Assembly: GCA_023238725.1 (NCBI GenBank)
Contig: CM041551.1
Coordinates: 7,181,759 to 7,245,758, forward strand
Origin: Scortum barcoo
Taxonomy: Eukaryota > Chordata > Actinopteri > Centrarchiformes > Terapontidae
Direction: 5' to 3'
DNA length: 64,000 nucleotides
The position numbers and the translations under genes are program-made. Positions within the stretch are counted from its first letter, which is position 1; each line of letters starts with the position of its first letter. This document shows positions 25,986 to 39,691 of this stretch, in pieces. The notes beneath the pieces are model-generated. The model was given only the letters and a program-made list of their open reading frames with translations, was not told the DNA's origin and ran no database searches.

Positions 25986-28107
25986 CACAAGCATTCAGTA
26001 GTTCAGCGTTACAATGCCAGCAAAAATAACTATAACACAATGCTAGAAACTGACATCAACCTTGAGAAACCACAGTTGAGACACAGTGCTTTGTGCCTTG
26101 CCAGCAGTTGACCCGTCACAACAGTGCAGCCCTGCGTGGAAGCATGGCACACTCACACTTCCCGCACCGCTTTTGGTCAAAACCATGGGTCAGCCCACTT
26201 CCCTGTATTCTTCTGTCAACTCTGGGAAAAAGCTTTAATATCCTTCCTGCCTCCAAGACGCTGGCTGTGGAAGCGTTGTGAAAAGCCATCCTTGAGGGTA
26301 ACTGCACCGCGATGTGTCCCCTCACCGCAGAGTGAACTATTGTCTCCTCTGTTTGTGTCTCTAAGTCTCTGTTGTTTAGCCTCTCTGAAGGAACAAAAAA
26401 CTCTTGTGCCATTTCCTGGACACTTTCAGATGGAATAAATATTGCCTGATAATCTCGCCATATGTTTGTTTAGGTGGAGTCAGTAACGATACTGTGATTG
26501 TTTTGTGGTCATTGAGTTTGTCATTTCCGGCATTGTGCCTCCCGTTCCAGCCTCTGGAAGATTAGACTGAGTGTCGACAGCAATGTCAACATCATTGACA
26601 ATCACCCAGTGACAGCGATGACTGCATTGTTTGACTGCGAGTTTATTTACGTGATGCAATGATAAGATTTGAAGCTGCATGGCTAGTTTGTGTTTATATT
26701 GTTCCGAAGGTTTACACAGACACAGCAAATCTGTCATAGATTCAACTGTGTGGCTGTTTGTGTAGATCGAGATAATATTGTTTTCTTAATGAAAGAATAA
26801 TGTCGGAGTCTGATTGCACGCACACGCACATGCCTGCCCGAGTAAACTCTCCCAAGGCCAAGGTGTTCTGGGGCATTGTTACTGAATAAAGTCGAGTTGG
26901 AGTTAATTTTCTCTGGAGTGTGGAATAAGCCGTACACCCTCTTTCTCTCTGTTCTGAGAGCAGGAGACAACATGTAGAACGAAATAAACAAAGTCAACAA
27001 GAGTGTGGTTCAAGTTCAGAGTGATGGATTCTACCAAAGTTAAAAAGGAACTCATCTGATGTAAAATTGTAGAAACTGTAAAGGCCCTTCACACCCATGG
27101 TACACCCATACCAGTGTTTTCACTTATTGTGCCTGATGAGACTGGTTGGAAGGTTGAGTTGGGAAATGAGTGTTCACGCCATTAGACAACTCAACTCAAG
27201 TTATACAATTAGAGTGTGTTTAAAAGTTCTATTAAATAAACCAGACTGAATATTTTAAATGGAAGATTTAGCTGAAATAAGAAATTTGTGTCCCATTCAT
27301 ACTTACAACTTGGATGTTGACGTGAGCACTAGTCACGAGTTACACACTTGCAAAAACTTTAACTCCATTTTGAAATAAATGGAGCTCTTTTGGTTTTGTA
27401 TCACCATAGGTTGGCAGAACCAGAAAGCAGTAAAGTGAAATTCATTCATTATATGTTTCTTCTTTGCGATATAAGGTTAAAGGCTTAGTGAAGTGCTGTA
27501 GTTGATGGCTGGCATGCTGACATTTTAGTTCTGAGTTTCTTTCTATTTTCTTTGGATTTTGCCGTTTACTCCTGCCATGTCATTTTGCTAGTCAGCAGCA
27601 TAAATTTGTGTGTCAAACTTGACATGAAGTCTAATTAAATAAAATAAAGCCCTTTGCATGATCTGTAAACATGAATATTCATCATCGTCATTTTGAAAGT
27701 GTATTTGTCCTAAAAATTGCTATGCTGTAAGCTTTTTCGTGGATCTTGCAGAACATGTAGGTAAATATCTATGGCTTAATAAAGTTGAGAAAAGCTTAAT
27801 TTCATGCTCCTGTGGCACACTGCAGATTTGACAGATCAGAGATTGGAAGTGTCAGCTTTGGGTATTTGTGCCAGGTTCCTGGTCTGTACTCCAGATCAGT
27901 GCAGAAACCTATACAGTCACAGCCAGAGAGAGCCAGCTGGAACAGCGAGCACCGTTCTAGCTTTGATTTTAGTTTATTGTGACCTTAAATTGAATGAGCA
28001 GTAAACAATTCAGCGAGCAGATCTTCAAATGAAAAAAGTTTCCCCTTCACGATCTGCCGATGCAAGCTGGTCATGATTTTGTTTTGACGGTGATAGATGT
28101 TCAGTCT

Positions 28108-28133
28108 CACACACACACACACACACACACACA
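28108..28133 (+). repeat. (AC)n microsatellite
   Basis: About 13 AC units. Confidence 0.95.
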
Positions 28134-31100
28134 TATTTAAACACCACTCAGACAACAGATGAATTAAAAAGAGGGAGTAGATAACCAGACAGGTATTATT
28201 TATAAGCAGATGTCACAACCATGGCTCTGACCCAGCAGATTCTCCAGTGTTTCTTGTGTTTCCAATGCTCCTTCATCTGTCTCTCTATCTGTCTGTGTCT
28301 GTAACTACATCCCAGGTCTCTTAAAATGCATCCACATCTTCCTCACCTGCATCCTTTTCTTGCATCCTACTCCCACCTACTGAGCATACATGGAGAGATA
28401 CAAAGAAACTATTGGAGGAAAGAGGAGGGAGACAAGGACATATGTTTTTAGAGGAATGAGACGTCCCTTTTAACTGAAGCATCACGTGACTCAACCTCCA
28501 TTTGTGGTTAGAGTTGGATCAGCTGTCAGTCAGCTTTTACAGCTGTGGAGACTTTTGACGGGAGTTTGTCTCAGCACACATGTACACTATACTTATCCGA
28601 ATAAAGACACACAGTTCTCTCTGTCAGAGCAGCAGTATTTTCTGTCTATAACCTGCAGCCTGTTTAACAAACACCTGCATATGAGGAACAACCTGCATTA
28701 TATATTTATATTGTGTACTCCTGCTGAGAGAGACAGGAACCATTTGTACTGGCAGAATGCCTTTATCTTATTTATTCATTATCTGCGTCTGTATTTACTG
28801 ATATCGTGATTGTGGATTTATAACCTAATAGCCCAGAATAGGATTATGGTGTCTTCTGAACAATGGAAATAATTTATTAGGATAAATGCTTCAGAGAAAA
28901 CTAAAATAAGTGACTTTTATTAAACCTGAGGAAAGTCAGCCTCACCTGTGACTGAGTGGAAATGAAGATAAATGATATAAAAGGTGTTTCTAGCAGGGAC
29001 ACTCCTCTCTGACTTGACTCTGAACAAATGAGGGAAGTTGTCTGTGATCTTTTTGTTGTCCACACTTACAGTTAACACAAATTTTTAACTCAATGGTGAA
29101 TCAGAAAACAAATAATATAAAGACTTGAGCGTAATTTTTTTTTCTGTCTTCACTCTGATTAGCTGCAGTATCCAATCAGTACCCAGTATCCAATAAGGAG
29201 ACATGTCAGCTGATAAAAGACTATCCTTGTTTATGGATATACACAGATCCCTCCTCACTCCTTGGAGCAGAAATAAAAACCCTGACGATCTTCAACATGG
29301 CAGACCAGAACAACCTCCACTTCACATGAGGATCTAGGAGCAAGGAAACATCAAATAAGACACTTCAGACGCACCCTTTGTGTTGGTGTGGGAGTGGTCC
29401 TTTCCTGCACACCTGCCTCCAATCAGCTCATCCACTGCCATTATATCCATGACGATAAACTGTCATATCTTACCTCTGTGTCTATCTCCTGCATTTAGGT
29501 ATACCTTGCAATCATAATAGCGGGAACCACTCAGGTGGGTGGAGAAGCTTCTGGATGACTTCAGAGCGGAAAGACTCCAGGTGGAAGCCTTTACAAAATT
29601 TTAGTTATGAAGCTGCACAAATGTGTAATGTTTACTGTCAATCTCTTGTATTCTGGAAGGCAGTCTGAATCCAGCATGAGAATGGCAGATTCTGCCACTA
29701 ACAATGAAAACTACTATATAGAGAGGTAAAAACAGAAGTACAGTAAATTAACTGAGTGGCTAATGCAGAAATATCCATATCATACAGAGTGTAAAAATGA
29801 GGTTTGATATTATGAAAATCCTCAGGATTATAGCTTTAAGGTTTAGACTCAATTCTTTTATAGACACTAAATGATATTAGAGATGTTACTTCCTCTTTTG
29901 GTACAATCTCTTTTACTTTGAGTCTTAAATTTGAATTTTTGTGCTGTGAAGCAATATTGTTAAATTCAACAAGTAAAAAACACACAGGAAGAGGCCAGCT
30001 GAGACGGGTGATTGTTTGTTTACAAAGCATCTCAAAGTTCATGTCATGATAATCTAATTCTTCAACATTGTGTGACTTTGACACGATGCAGAGAGCGACT
30101 GAAGAAAGACTTTTAAGAGACTGTGGTTTCTTGCAATCTGACTTCTATATTTTTTTGGCATGTAAGTGGTTCATAAATGACTGTGAAGCAAATAAACAGA
30201 GTGTGACCGGCAGCGGATGGCTCCGGCTTTACAAAACATTCACAAACATCAATTCACAGATACAAGCTAAGCACATTGCATCACAAAGAATAATTTAGAA
30301 AAATGTTTGTTTTCTGCGTACTTGCTTTGATCATGTAATGAAGAAGAGCAACCTATTTTATGAGACATGTAATCAAGTTACTTTTGCTGTGGAGCTTCAG
30401 TTTCTTTAGACAAAAGTGTGCAGGTGAGAGCTGACAAACAGATTAATGCCACACGCTTTGGAAGAAAACAAAAAAGCAGTGCTTGGTTTAGTTTGCCTTG
30501 TGGCTGGTGAGGACTGTGGTTCAAAGAACCAATGAAGTACATACATTAAATCAAGCCTTTCCCCAAGGGAATTTATTTCAAAGCATCAGTGTGTATTTCT
30601 CATTGGTCTGAGTAACACTGGAGAGGCAATGCAGATACAGTAGACAGCACAGACAGAGAGCATAACTGTACAATACGAGGTCTCAAAGTCAGTTCGGAGT
30701 TTGTTGTTTCCATTGAGAACCCCTCTATGTGAGTATTAACAGTATTTTATTCAGCGGTATCTGATAAGTTACACTGTTATAAAACAGTCCCTTGAGGCTC
30801 AGGTAGTCAAACAATATAGTCCCATAATATATGAATCATAGTGTCTTTGGGTTGCACACCAGTGTATCTTCCCAGTGGTGACAGTTCACTGAGTAACTGA
30901 ACAGTGAGACAAAACTTGCAGAATCAATATTAAGTTGAAATTTGGCATCTTTTTGTATCCAAGCCATCACACAGTATCATGTTAAAATATTTAACAAATG
31001 GTGTCCTCTGGAAGTCTCGTTTCCCACCACTTTGGAGTCCAGTCACCGTCTCTGATGCTTGGTGGATACTTTGGCCTTCAGCAACGATACAGTGCTCTGA

Positions 31101-31236
31101 CAAGAATTTCCGAGGTCAACGGTCCGGGTCCATGAGCTTTAAAGAATGCACTAAGATTTGGAAGATTGTCCCACTGGTCAAGTTTACCTCCTAAGTTATG
31201 ACATTGTCAAACGACCAAAAATCCTTTGTGTCTTGA

Positions 31237-31545
31237 GGGAACAGTTTGGGAAATATTCATATTTGCTTTTTTGCAGAGTTAAATTAGATGATTGATACCA
31301 CTGTCATGTCTGTAAAAAAGGAGCTACATTCAGCTGGTTGGCTCAGCTTAGCTTAAAGACAGGTAACAAGGGAAAGCTGCTGGTAATACTGTCCAAAGAT
31401 CCAAATCCACCTACCAGCAACTATGAAGCTCATAATTAACATGTTTTATCTAGTGTGTTACATTAAACAAAGTGAAAAAAATGACACGTTGTAGTTTTAC
31501 ATACTATTTCTTGCCAGGTACAGTCACTTCCTGGCAACCTCACAT
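31237..31545 (+). repeat. dispersed teleost repeat, plus-orientation copy
   Basis: The segment runs from GGAACAGTTTGGGAAATA through TTGGCTCAGCTTAGCTTAAA, ATCCACCTACCAGCA and CTATTTCTTGCCAGG to CTTCCTGGCAAC. I recognise it as a very common dispersed family in perciform genomes and transcripts, though I cannot assign it to a named superfamily. Related copies in this window are at 31590-31775 (inverted), 44712-45022 (internally inverted) and, more degenerate, around 21975-22230. Confidence 0.7.
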
Positions 31546-31589
31546 TGAGTTCAGGAATTGCTACCTCTGACTTCTGCTCCACAACTTGT

Positions 31590-31775
31590 TTTCACATGAT
31601 ATAATGATTTAATTAGTGAGCTTTAGAGGTGCTTTTAAGTGGATTTGTTTTATCTTTGGCCAGAGCCAGGTTAGCTATAGCCACCCGTTTTCGAGTCTTT
31701 ATGATAAGCTAACAAGCTGCTGGCTCCAGCTACTTATTTACTGTGCAAGAAAGCAAATATGCATATTCCCCCCAA
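31590..31775 (-). repeat. same dispersed repeat, inverted partial copy
   Basis: Read on the minus strand this matches the left part of the 31237 copy: AATATGCATATTTGCTTTC, then GTTAGCTTATCATAAAGACT, AACCTGGCTCTGGCCAAAG, ATCCACTTAAAAGCACCTC and AAGCTCACTAATTA. It lies 45 bp from the plus-orientation copy and about 150 bp from the ramp3 stop codon. The pair forms an inverted repeat with arms of nearly 190 bp. Confidence 0.7.
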
Positions 31776-31922
31776 ATGACCCCACTCATGGTGTAATCTG
31801 ACAAACTGAATCAATCTCCTACAACCTTTGTGCACTTCTTTGTACAGTATTGTTTTAGTGCTTGAAACTTAAACTCTGTCCCTCTACCACTCTTCTCCAT
31901 CCTCCACCATCCGCCTCTCCTC

Positions 31923-32178
31923 CTAAGCCAGGATATCGCTCCTCTTGCTGCACCAAACCACAAGGGCGATCATGGCCAGTGTGAGGAAAACAGGGATGAG
32001 GATGAGGATGGTTAGCGTGTCATCCGGCGGGTCTACCCACACCACCTGCTCCATGGTGCAGTTGGAGAAAAAGTGCTTGTGTATGCGGATGATGTAGCTC
32101 TCCACCAGCGGATTGGGCCAGTAGCAGTGGACCATGTGGGACTTTGTCTCTGTGCAGAGTGTGAAGAGGTGGTACTCA
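31923..32178 (-). CDS. ramp3: ramp3 terminal coding exon (receptor activity-modifying protein 3)
   Basis: This exon encodes the second half of the RAMP3 ectodomain, the single transmembrane helix and a short cytosolic tail. RAMP3 pairs with calcitonin-receptor-like GPCRs (CLR, CTR), escorts them to the plasma membrane and shapes adrenomedullin/amylin selectivity. The exon starts after a CCCCAG acceptor with one base of a split Ser codon and runs 84 codons to TAG. It reads EYHLFTLCTE, then CYWPNPL, HFFSNCT and DPPDD, followed by a hydrophobic helix of about 21 residues, VVWCSKRS and the end DILA. The three ectodomain cysteines fall at the same spacing as in human RAMP3 (11 positions from CTE to CYWPN). 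NCT is an N-glycosylation sequon. CYWPNP and FFSNCT fit RAMP3 far better than RAMP1 or RAMP2. The tail ends DILA instead of the mammalian DTLL. A teleost RAMP3 duplicate (3a/3b) cannot be told apart here. Confidence 0.93.
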
Positions 32179-35100
32179 CTGGGGAGAACAATGGGAGGAA
32201 GAGAAGGGAAGGATTAGAAGAAAATCACCACCGACTTTGGTTTTAACTGATGTTTTTCTCAGGCGTCAAATACGTTACTTTTGATCTTCTTTGCTTTCTA
32301 CTAACACAACCATTGCAGTGCACTTCTAAAAACATTGACACAATCAAAGGTATAGATCTACTGAAATGCATATCAAAAGAAGACATTTACTCATCTATTA
32401 AGGCTCAAAATGACCTCACTTATTATACCCCAGGTTCTCAGCCCGCACAGCTATTTAAAACCCTACTATGGTTTAGCTAGTGTTATTCAAAGCAATGGAT
32501 TTTTGGTAAGTAATCCATCATTGTGACTGGGGTTATAGTGCCTTTTACTCCCTTTTCTGGCCTTCTACGCTGCTCTATTTCAACAGGCGTTCAGGGCCGT
32601 TCACAGCCTTCGTGAAGCTTTCCAGGCTTAAAGCTCTGCTTTGATGAATCCATTCAGCCAGCCTAATCCCTTTCTCCCCCCATCCTAAATTTTCTATCCT
32701 CCAGGACTAGATTTGTTTCTCATGACATCCAGGGACTATTGGTATTCTCACCAGCAGAACAGAGGATTGAGCAACAGTTATATTGTCTCCATGCACACCC
32801 ACTGGCTCCAAATCCAAAGGTAAAATGTCTTGTTGACATAAAGACATAATTCTGTGATAAACTACAAAGACGGCACAGCTGGTACAATCAGACTTTTGTG
32901 ACATATGTTTTTCCATAAAATTTGACATGATATATGGTATTGTATACCATTTAAATTTTTGTTGAAAGGTGGTAAAAAAACCAATTGCATTAGCCAGAGA
33001 GGAGTTGCAGGTAGCCTTAGCTCCAGCCAATTTACATGCTTTTTCCTACCTTTTTATTGTACTTGAAAAATCTTTTCTGATTCAACAGCATCTTATAAAT
33101 TGAGGCTGTTATACAAGATAAAAGAAGACAAAGATTTCTAATATAGAGTTTTAATCATACAATAGTGAAATAATAATAATAATAACAATAACAGTAGTTT
33201 ATTTTAGCATGTTATTTAATCAATCAGTAGAGATAATAAAGACTTCATAACAGATAATATTGTATTTATATCCCTGGTAAAAGAGTACTGTTCCATACTG
33301 CCTTATCTTGGAATTTGTCATCCTAACAGTTTTTTAGTTTTTATAGTTACGCAGTCAATCAAAAGATTAATTGATTTTATTTTCTAGAAAGGAAAGGAGA
33401 GAAGGTTCTGGTACTCTCAGCATTTTCCTGTCAGGCTTTGCACAGGCCCAACATGCTCCACCAAACAGCTGGCTAGGGAAGCTTGTATATAGCCTAAGAG
33501 GCTAAACAAAGGGCAATAAGCCCATAAACAATGGTAACTGAAAAAAAAAAAAAAACTTTAGTGTTGACAATCATTCTCTTTCTTACAAGATAACATCTAG
33601 AACATTATGTAAAACAGTGATATTTATATACCACTAATAGAAAACAGCAACCATTTCCAGCAACGACAGGCCATTCTGACATCTAATATATAATATATAT
33701 ACACTGACTGTTTGAACCCACCTCTCTCTTTGCAGCACATATGAATTAGGCTCTGACGTCAAGCTGTAGCCATTGTTTTGCAAGACCTTTGCTTAAGTGC
33801 TGCAAATCAAATAAACCCTGCTGTCTGTAAGGGACATATATATTGTGCGGTTGCTGTACATAGATATAATGCAGTGCATACGGAGCAGAAATGTAGCATA
33901 TGCCAGTGATAAGAAAAATGTTTGGCTGAAAAGGAAGCTTCCTGTTAAATCTGAACTCAGCAGAAATGTATTATATTATTAAACCAGCAGAAGCTCACAT
34001 GCTCACGTAGAAAGTTATATTTAGATTAATGATGCCATCTTAATATATGCTAGCAGCTGCATTTTCCATGTCTCTAAGTTAATGGTATGTTCTATCAAAC
34101 TGAAGAAGCATTTTTCAAATCTTTTCTAAAAATGCCAATAACTTGAGAAAATGGCAGGAGAAGGGATGTTTGGGGGCTTAGGAAAATAAACGGACAGAGA
34201 GAAAGAAAAAGTAAAAAAAAAGCTTTCAGGCAGAAGTGCTCAAAATGCAGTATGTAGGACTGTAGGGAATAACAGACATTTGAAGTCATTTTCCCAGATG
34301 TAATACTCAGCAGCTAACAGGTTTTAATATAGCTTGACCAGGTTCACAGTCGATTTACAGACTGACAGAATAACATGGTATTGAATACATTATATAACTT
34401 TTATCAGGGCTGCACACACAAACACATTTACAGCACATACACACCTAATCCATATATAAAGATACTACAGCTGCTTATAGCTTTTGAGCTGAGGTTTAAT
34501 ATCTAATTTGAGCATTTTATTGCCCAAAAGTAATGTTTCCCTCTGAATGTTACTCTATAACTCTGCCTGAGACCTTAAAGCTGCTGGTGAAAGCCACACT
34601 GATAAAACTGTTTGGTGGTTTGTATCTCTGAAAGGGGAGATAACACACTGCATTTGTTTAATGGCCGATAAACTCTGCACATTCATGTTTCTTAATGGTG
34701 TTGTGAAGTGTTTGCCTATAGATGTGGTCATTTGATGCACCTCTAGTTATACATTACAGTGAAGTTGGATCCCAGGACTAGTTGATTTTTGAATGCTGCT
34801 GACGTCTACTCTATATATCCATCCATCACATACACACATTCTTTGTGTAGATTAAACAAGCCAGATACATGAACATATTCAGTGTAAAATTGGAGATCTT
34901 AAAGTAAATCTGACTGTCAAACCTCAAATTTATTTTAGGTGCGTTCTGTCCTGACTGCTCCACACTTCTGATGTGTCTGTAACCATTTTTTGTCTCTTCA
35001 GTGTGGTGACTTCAGGGGAAGTGCATGCCTCATGTGCGTCATAATTTATTTGCTAAGCCTTTTTCCATTTTCCACTTTGCCACATTCTGCTTTCATCAAA

Positions 35101-38100
35101 CATACTTCACCTTAGACTTTTATATCTTTAATGTTTCAACTTGATCTGCATGTGTGCTGAAGGTTTATGAATCTCCTTCATAAACACAGACAAGACTAAA
35201 AAAGAGAGAGACCGGAGTGAAAAAGCAGCAGGAAGTGTTAGAATAAACACAAATGGTCCAGTGGTCAAACTGACATGAATAAAGTGTGGCAAAAATTTCC
35301 TTTGCTTTCTGTCTGACCACATCTTAAAACACTTGACTTGCATTTTATTTACTTATATCTTTGTGCAAGGCAGTGCATCATATAACAACATTTCAGCAGT
35401 CTCAGCCTTTCACAAACCTCAATAGAGTTTAACCGTTAGCCCTTCTCTTCTTCCAAGGCCAGCTGGCATACAGCTGTTGGTAACAGTCTCTTGCCAGTCG
35501 TGTGGACTGCCTAACCTCCTTAAAATGAAGCTTCCTCATCTAAATAGTCAATTAGTCGTCATTAGTGGCAGTAGGAAAAAGCTCTGTTGACTTTAGAGCA
35601 ACATCTGGTCCCTACAGGGACTGACCATAACAGTCAATATTAAAAGGTCCAGATAGACCAACACCACCTCTTTCCTTCTCCTGCCTGCGCAACATTGAGG
35701 CTGCTCCTGGAGCTGTAAACCGCTCAGGCAACAAAATCAATATGTTATTAGAGGTAAGTTATTGAGGTAAATGCACGCAGAGACACAAACACACACACAT
35801 ACACACAGCCTCTTAAAGGTCTGTTTATACCCTTTATGTGTGATCCAACAAGCTCGTAGCAGCTCGTTTTAAGCAATAACAGTCATGTTGGCCGAGTGTC
35901 TGGCCAGCAGCTATCACTGCAGAAAGGCACGGCTCATTTGTCAAATTGAGGAAGCTTTGCAGGGGTCACCGCTTGTTTAAACATGAGGCCCCTCGCTCTC
36001 CAGGCCAGATCCTTCTCACCACTCTCTGGTTCCTCGTGTGCCTTCACTCTCCCTTTTCTCTCTCTCTCTCGCTCTCTCTTGCCTCCTTATCACCTTCCTC
36101 CAGGCTCCAAAGTAAAGTGCTGGTGGGAAAGTCAGTGTATCCTCCACAGTCACATAAATGAAGTAGCATTTTCACCACCCATCCTGCACTTCAGGTAGCC
36201 ACCAAAACAGCACTTGAAAGGCTCCAAAAAACACTTAACTATTTATAGGCATGATGGACAGTCCTGTGTTATGCTGTTTCTTTTCAAGCCAGCAGAGAAG
36301 AGAGAAAGAGGACACAACTATCTTAACCTCTCAAAGTGAAAGTCAGATGGTACTGAGCAACACAGTACCCCAGTTCACTAAAAGATAGCTGTTATGTAAT
36401 GTACTTAATGACATCTGACCCAACTTGATAAAAATCTATATCTTCAATAAGCGCTCAGTGGAAGAATAATTGGATTAGCTTCCTATTTAGAGACAGGGTA
36501 GAAATTCAGGCCAGTATTTAATGTGTAGGTCTACCTGAAAATCTGTAGCACTTTTAATAAATAAAATTAGGAGAAGAACTGGCACTGCAAAACAACTCCT
36601 TTTTCTCCAATTTATTTATTGTTAAACCTAAGTTGAAAGACCTGAAAAGGCTCCATAAAACTGGGGAATCTGCAAAGTGTGGTGGTAATTCTCTGCGGGT
36701 CCATCACAATGAAGGACACATTTCAACGTCAAGTAGTCCTGTGATCTATCGTTAATATGAGAATATCGACTATACCAGCTTTAAACTTGGTAGCTTTGGT
36801 ATTTAGTTTGCTTTGACTACTGCCTATGTCTAATTTCACATATAATTGCACTACAGTTTTGTTATTTGCTATCTAATTACTGTTTCATATATCAATGTAC
36901 AAAACACAATACAAATTTAAATGATATACATTCATTTGTTAATACTATTACGCTGTCCATGTTCACATTTTGAAATCTTACTTTTGACTAATTGTGACTT
37001 GCAAAACAAAGACTTGGTCCCACCACCGGCAGTCAGACCAACAGGGGGCAAAAATGATCAGTTAGCGAAGTGTCAGTTGCTAACTGGCTTCCCAGATGTT
37101 TCCCCTGTCCTGAATGACCTCAAGTCAACCACCTGGCTTCACAAGCTTCATATTTGGTTGACGTGATTACTCTTGATGGTCAATTTTATCTCAAAGCTTA
37201 ACTTTATCTCACATTTCCCTTTCATTGATAATCATAAAAATAAATCAGTGTGTGAATGTGTTGCTGGAAAACAGCATGACCCTGCATGAAGCACATGACC
37301 GATGGATGAAGCTGGTGTTTCTTTCTTCCCAGAATGTTTCCCGCAAGTCTGTGACTCAGATGATTGTTTTGACATTGATTTTAATTGCCCATGAGCATGT
37401 TATTGTGCAAGAAACCAGTCTCAGGGGTGTCTCCCTCCACTTCTGGCTCTGAAGCTAAAGGAAAAAACGTGGGGGGCCAAAGGTGAGGGGAAGGAATGAG
37501 GTGAAAATCTGGACAAAGATAGATACAGATGGGTGGTTGGGACTCAGATGTTCTTGAAAACAGGTTTCGTTTTGGAAAGAAGTCCTCCAACTGTTCTCCC
37601 ACTTCCAACCACCTGCAGGGGGCTGAGATCGATTACAGTCTTTCTATCAATCAAAGTGTGTTTTTTGTAAAGTGCCACTCTGTAGTATTGACAACCCCTC
37701 AAGTAAAACCACACATAGAGCACTGATGTTTGAGAAAAGAGGAGTGATCCTAAAGTAAAGTAAGCCTAGAAATATGGGCGGCTTTTCAGTGCCCACATGT
37801 CTTTTATCTTTCTCAGCTTTCTTCTGTCTGTTATTCGGAGTGACACATTTGTTCTGTAGTTAATCTCGAAAGCTGCTTCCCGTGTTGTTTCCTGAGAGCA
37901 CATTTTTATGTTATCATTGTCAAATTAAAACTGCGCCAGGTAATTGATATAAGAATACATTTTACTCTTAAAATTAGTCACATCCCGTGATTCTCTACTA
38001 TTCACAATGCCAGCACTTCATGTAGGGTTAATAGTCAGAATTTATGGGCGCTCCCTCTCACAGGAGAAGGGATGCTTTTCTCGGGAGCAATTATGGAGTC

Positions 38101-39691
38101 TGAATAACTGGGAAACAGAGAAAACCAGAATCTATTTTAAGAAACAAACAAACAGTTGCAGTTATTCCCTCACTGAATCATCCTTAAGAAAACAAGGAAG
38201 GAGTAGGAGTGTTGCTGCTGATAATCCATTTTGAGAATATACAAAATCAGGTTAGGCAGCGATAAATGCCTCAAAATGTAATTACAATTAGTCGATTCAG
38301 TGCGCGTGTGCCTAAATGAATGCCTCTGCTACATATGATGCAGACGACTGAATACCTCTGCAGGAAGCAGCAAGGACATAAACACATATGAAAATATTAT
38401 TTAGGTACAAATACAGATCGTTTGCTCCTAACACCACTATCACCCCTCGATTCCTCATCAGTTGACACAACTTGCCACAAACGTCACACTGCTTCCTCTT
38501 AAAGTACACACACTGCTAAAACAAGTTTATCTGTATCACTTTTTACCAGACTTGTTGCGCAGTGCAATATATAGCTTGACAGGTGTGAGTTTTTCGATTA
38601 TGATCCAACAGTGAAACCAGCACCTTACGTGATTCGACAGATGACAAGGTTAAGGACCTTCCCTAAAGTGCATGCAAAACAGCTATGAGGATTCAGATTC
38701 CCATTTTTGCCAATAGCCAAGTTCATTTTTTTTCTTGACTACATCACAGGGGGTATGCCCTACAAAAGAAATAAAACGTCTCTGTTCTACGTCAAGTCAC
38801 CAAGGCAAGCCAGGCTGAAGTCAACTCTGCAAAGGTAAGATATGCAATCATGTTAATCACATGTCAGGCTAAGGTAACGCTGACATTCGAGAAATACACC
38901 CATTGCAAGTCAAAGTCCGTATTGATGAAGTGAATCAGATGATGACACTTCCTGTTTGTGATTTTAGTATGATGACATTAGTATTATATATTAGATATTA
39001 GTAAAATATAGCAGAGAGAGATGACAGTTACAGTCCAGCACAGAGCAGAGTAGGAGATAAACAATTAAATCAGCTGTGCAGAGAGTAAGGGACGGTTTAA
39101 CATTTCAAATAATTACCACTCTGAAAAAACACTCAACAGAATGAAATGAATGAGAATGAACAGAATCAGAATAACAAGAGACATCCTGCAGATTGATGTG
39201 AATAAAAGAGACGGGGAGTTAATTGTTAGATGAACCAATTGATAGTTACGTTAGAATAGTTACACGTGGAAAAAGCTCCCTTTCAAATCAAACATCTTAA
39301 GATAAGAGTGGAATATTAGTTCTTTTGCAACTCCATCTATACCATCGTTTGTCAAAGATACAGTAGTTTAACCATGTCATATGATGCGCTACCTCAGTAC
39401 ACATTAAAAGCAAATATTGCTTTGTCGGAGGCTAAGACAGACATATATTTTTCTCCCATTACAACATCTTATTTTTAAAGAAATATGGACCAATACAATT
39501 TAAATTTTTAAAACCTCCTGTTTTAATTTAATTTAGACTTACTTTTCTCTCCTTTTGTATTCGAGCTGAAACATAAATGCTCATTATTTGACTGACTTGG
39601 TAAAACGTGGTGAAAATCCCATGTCGTTTTGTATAGTTTGCTGGCAGCTAAACAGCAGGTTTATATGATGAACTGCTACATGCAGTCGTAC
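32179..39691 (-). other. ramp3: ramp3 intron between the two recognised exons
   Basis: About 7.5 kb of intron. I see A/T-rich unique-looking DNA, an A15 run at 33541-33555, a TC-rich tract at 36057-36080 and a degenerate CA tract near 35790. The open frames here lack splice context or recognisable motifs and look like chance. Confidence 0.8.
36057..36080 (+). repeat. (TC)n microsatellite
   Basis: TC units with one G interruption, within a ramp3 intron. Confidence 0.9.

Larger units (their letters stand above)
22231..30724. other. non-coding stretch downstream of ramp3
   Basis: No supported exon. It contains the C18/TG/polypurine cluster at 23.34-23.67 kb, the AC/TG pair at 24.63-24.79 kb, the possible retroposed tail at 25.46 kb and the AC tract at 28.1 kb. 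Confidence 0.75.
30725..31922 (-). other. ramp3: probable ramp3 3' UTR
   Basis: This is the sequence downstream of the ramp3 stop codon. On the minus strand, AATAAA hexamers occur at 30746-30751 and 30574-30579; the first would give a UTR of about 1.2 kb. An ATTAAA inside the repeat near 31605 would give a shorter form. The stretch contains two copies of a dispersed repeat in opposite orientation (31237-31545 and 31590-31775). The UTR extent is inferred; no transcript evidence is available. Confidence 0.4.

Noticed and set aside
30520..30550. GGTTCAAAGAACC, considered as a tRNA or SINE B box.
   Set aside because: It is a plain palindrome; no A box or cloverleaf stems at the proper distance.
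38750..38850. Plus-strand stretch ending CTGCAAAG/GTAAGA, a good donor, considered as a first exon.
   Set aside because: There is no partner acceptor with an open frame nearby and it lies inside a ramp3 intron on the opposite strand.
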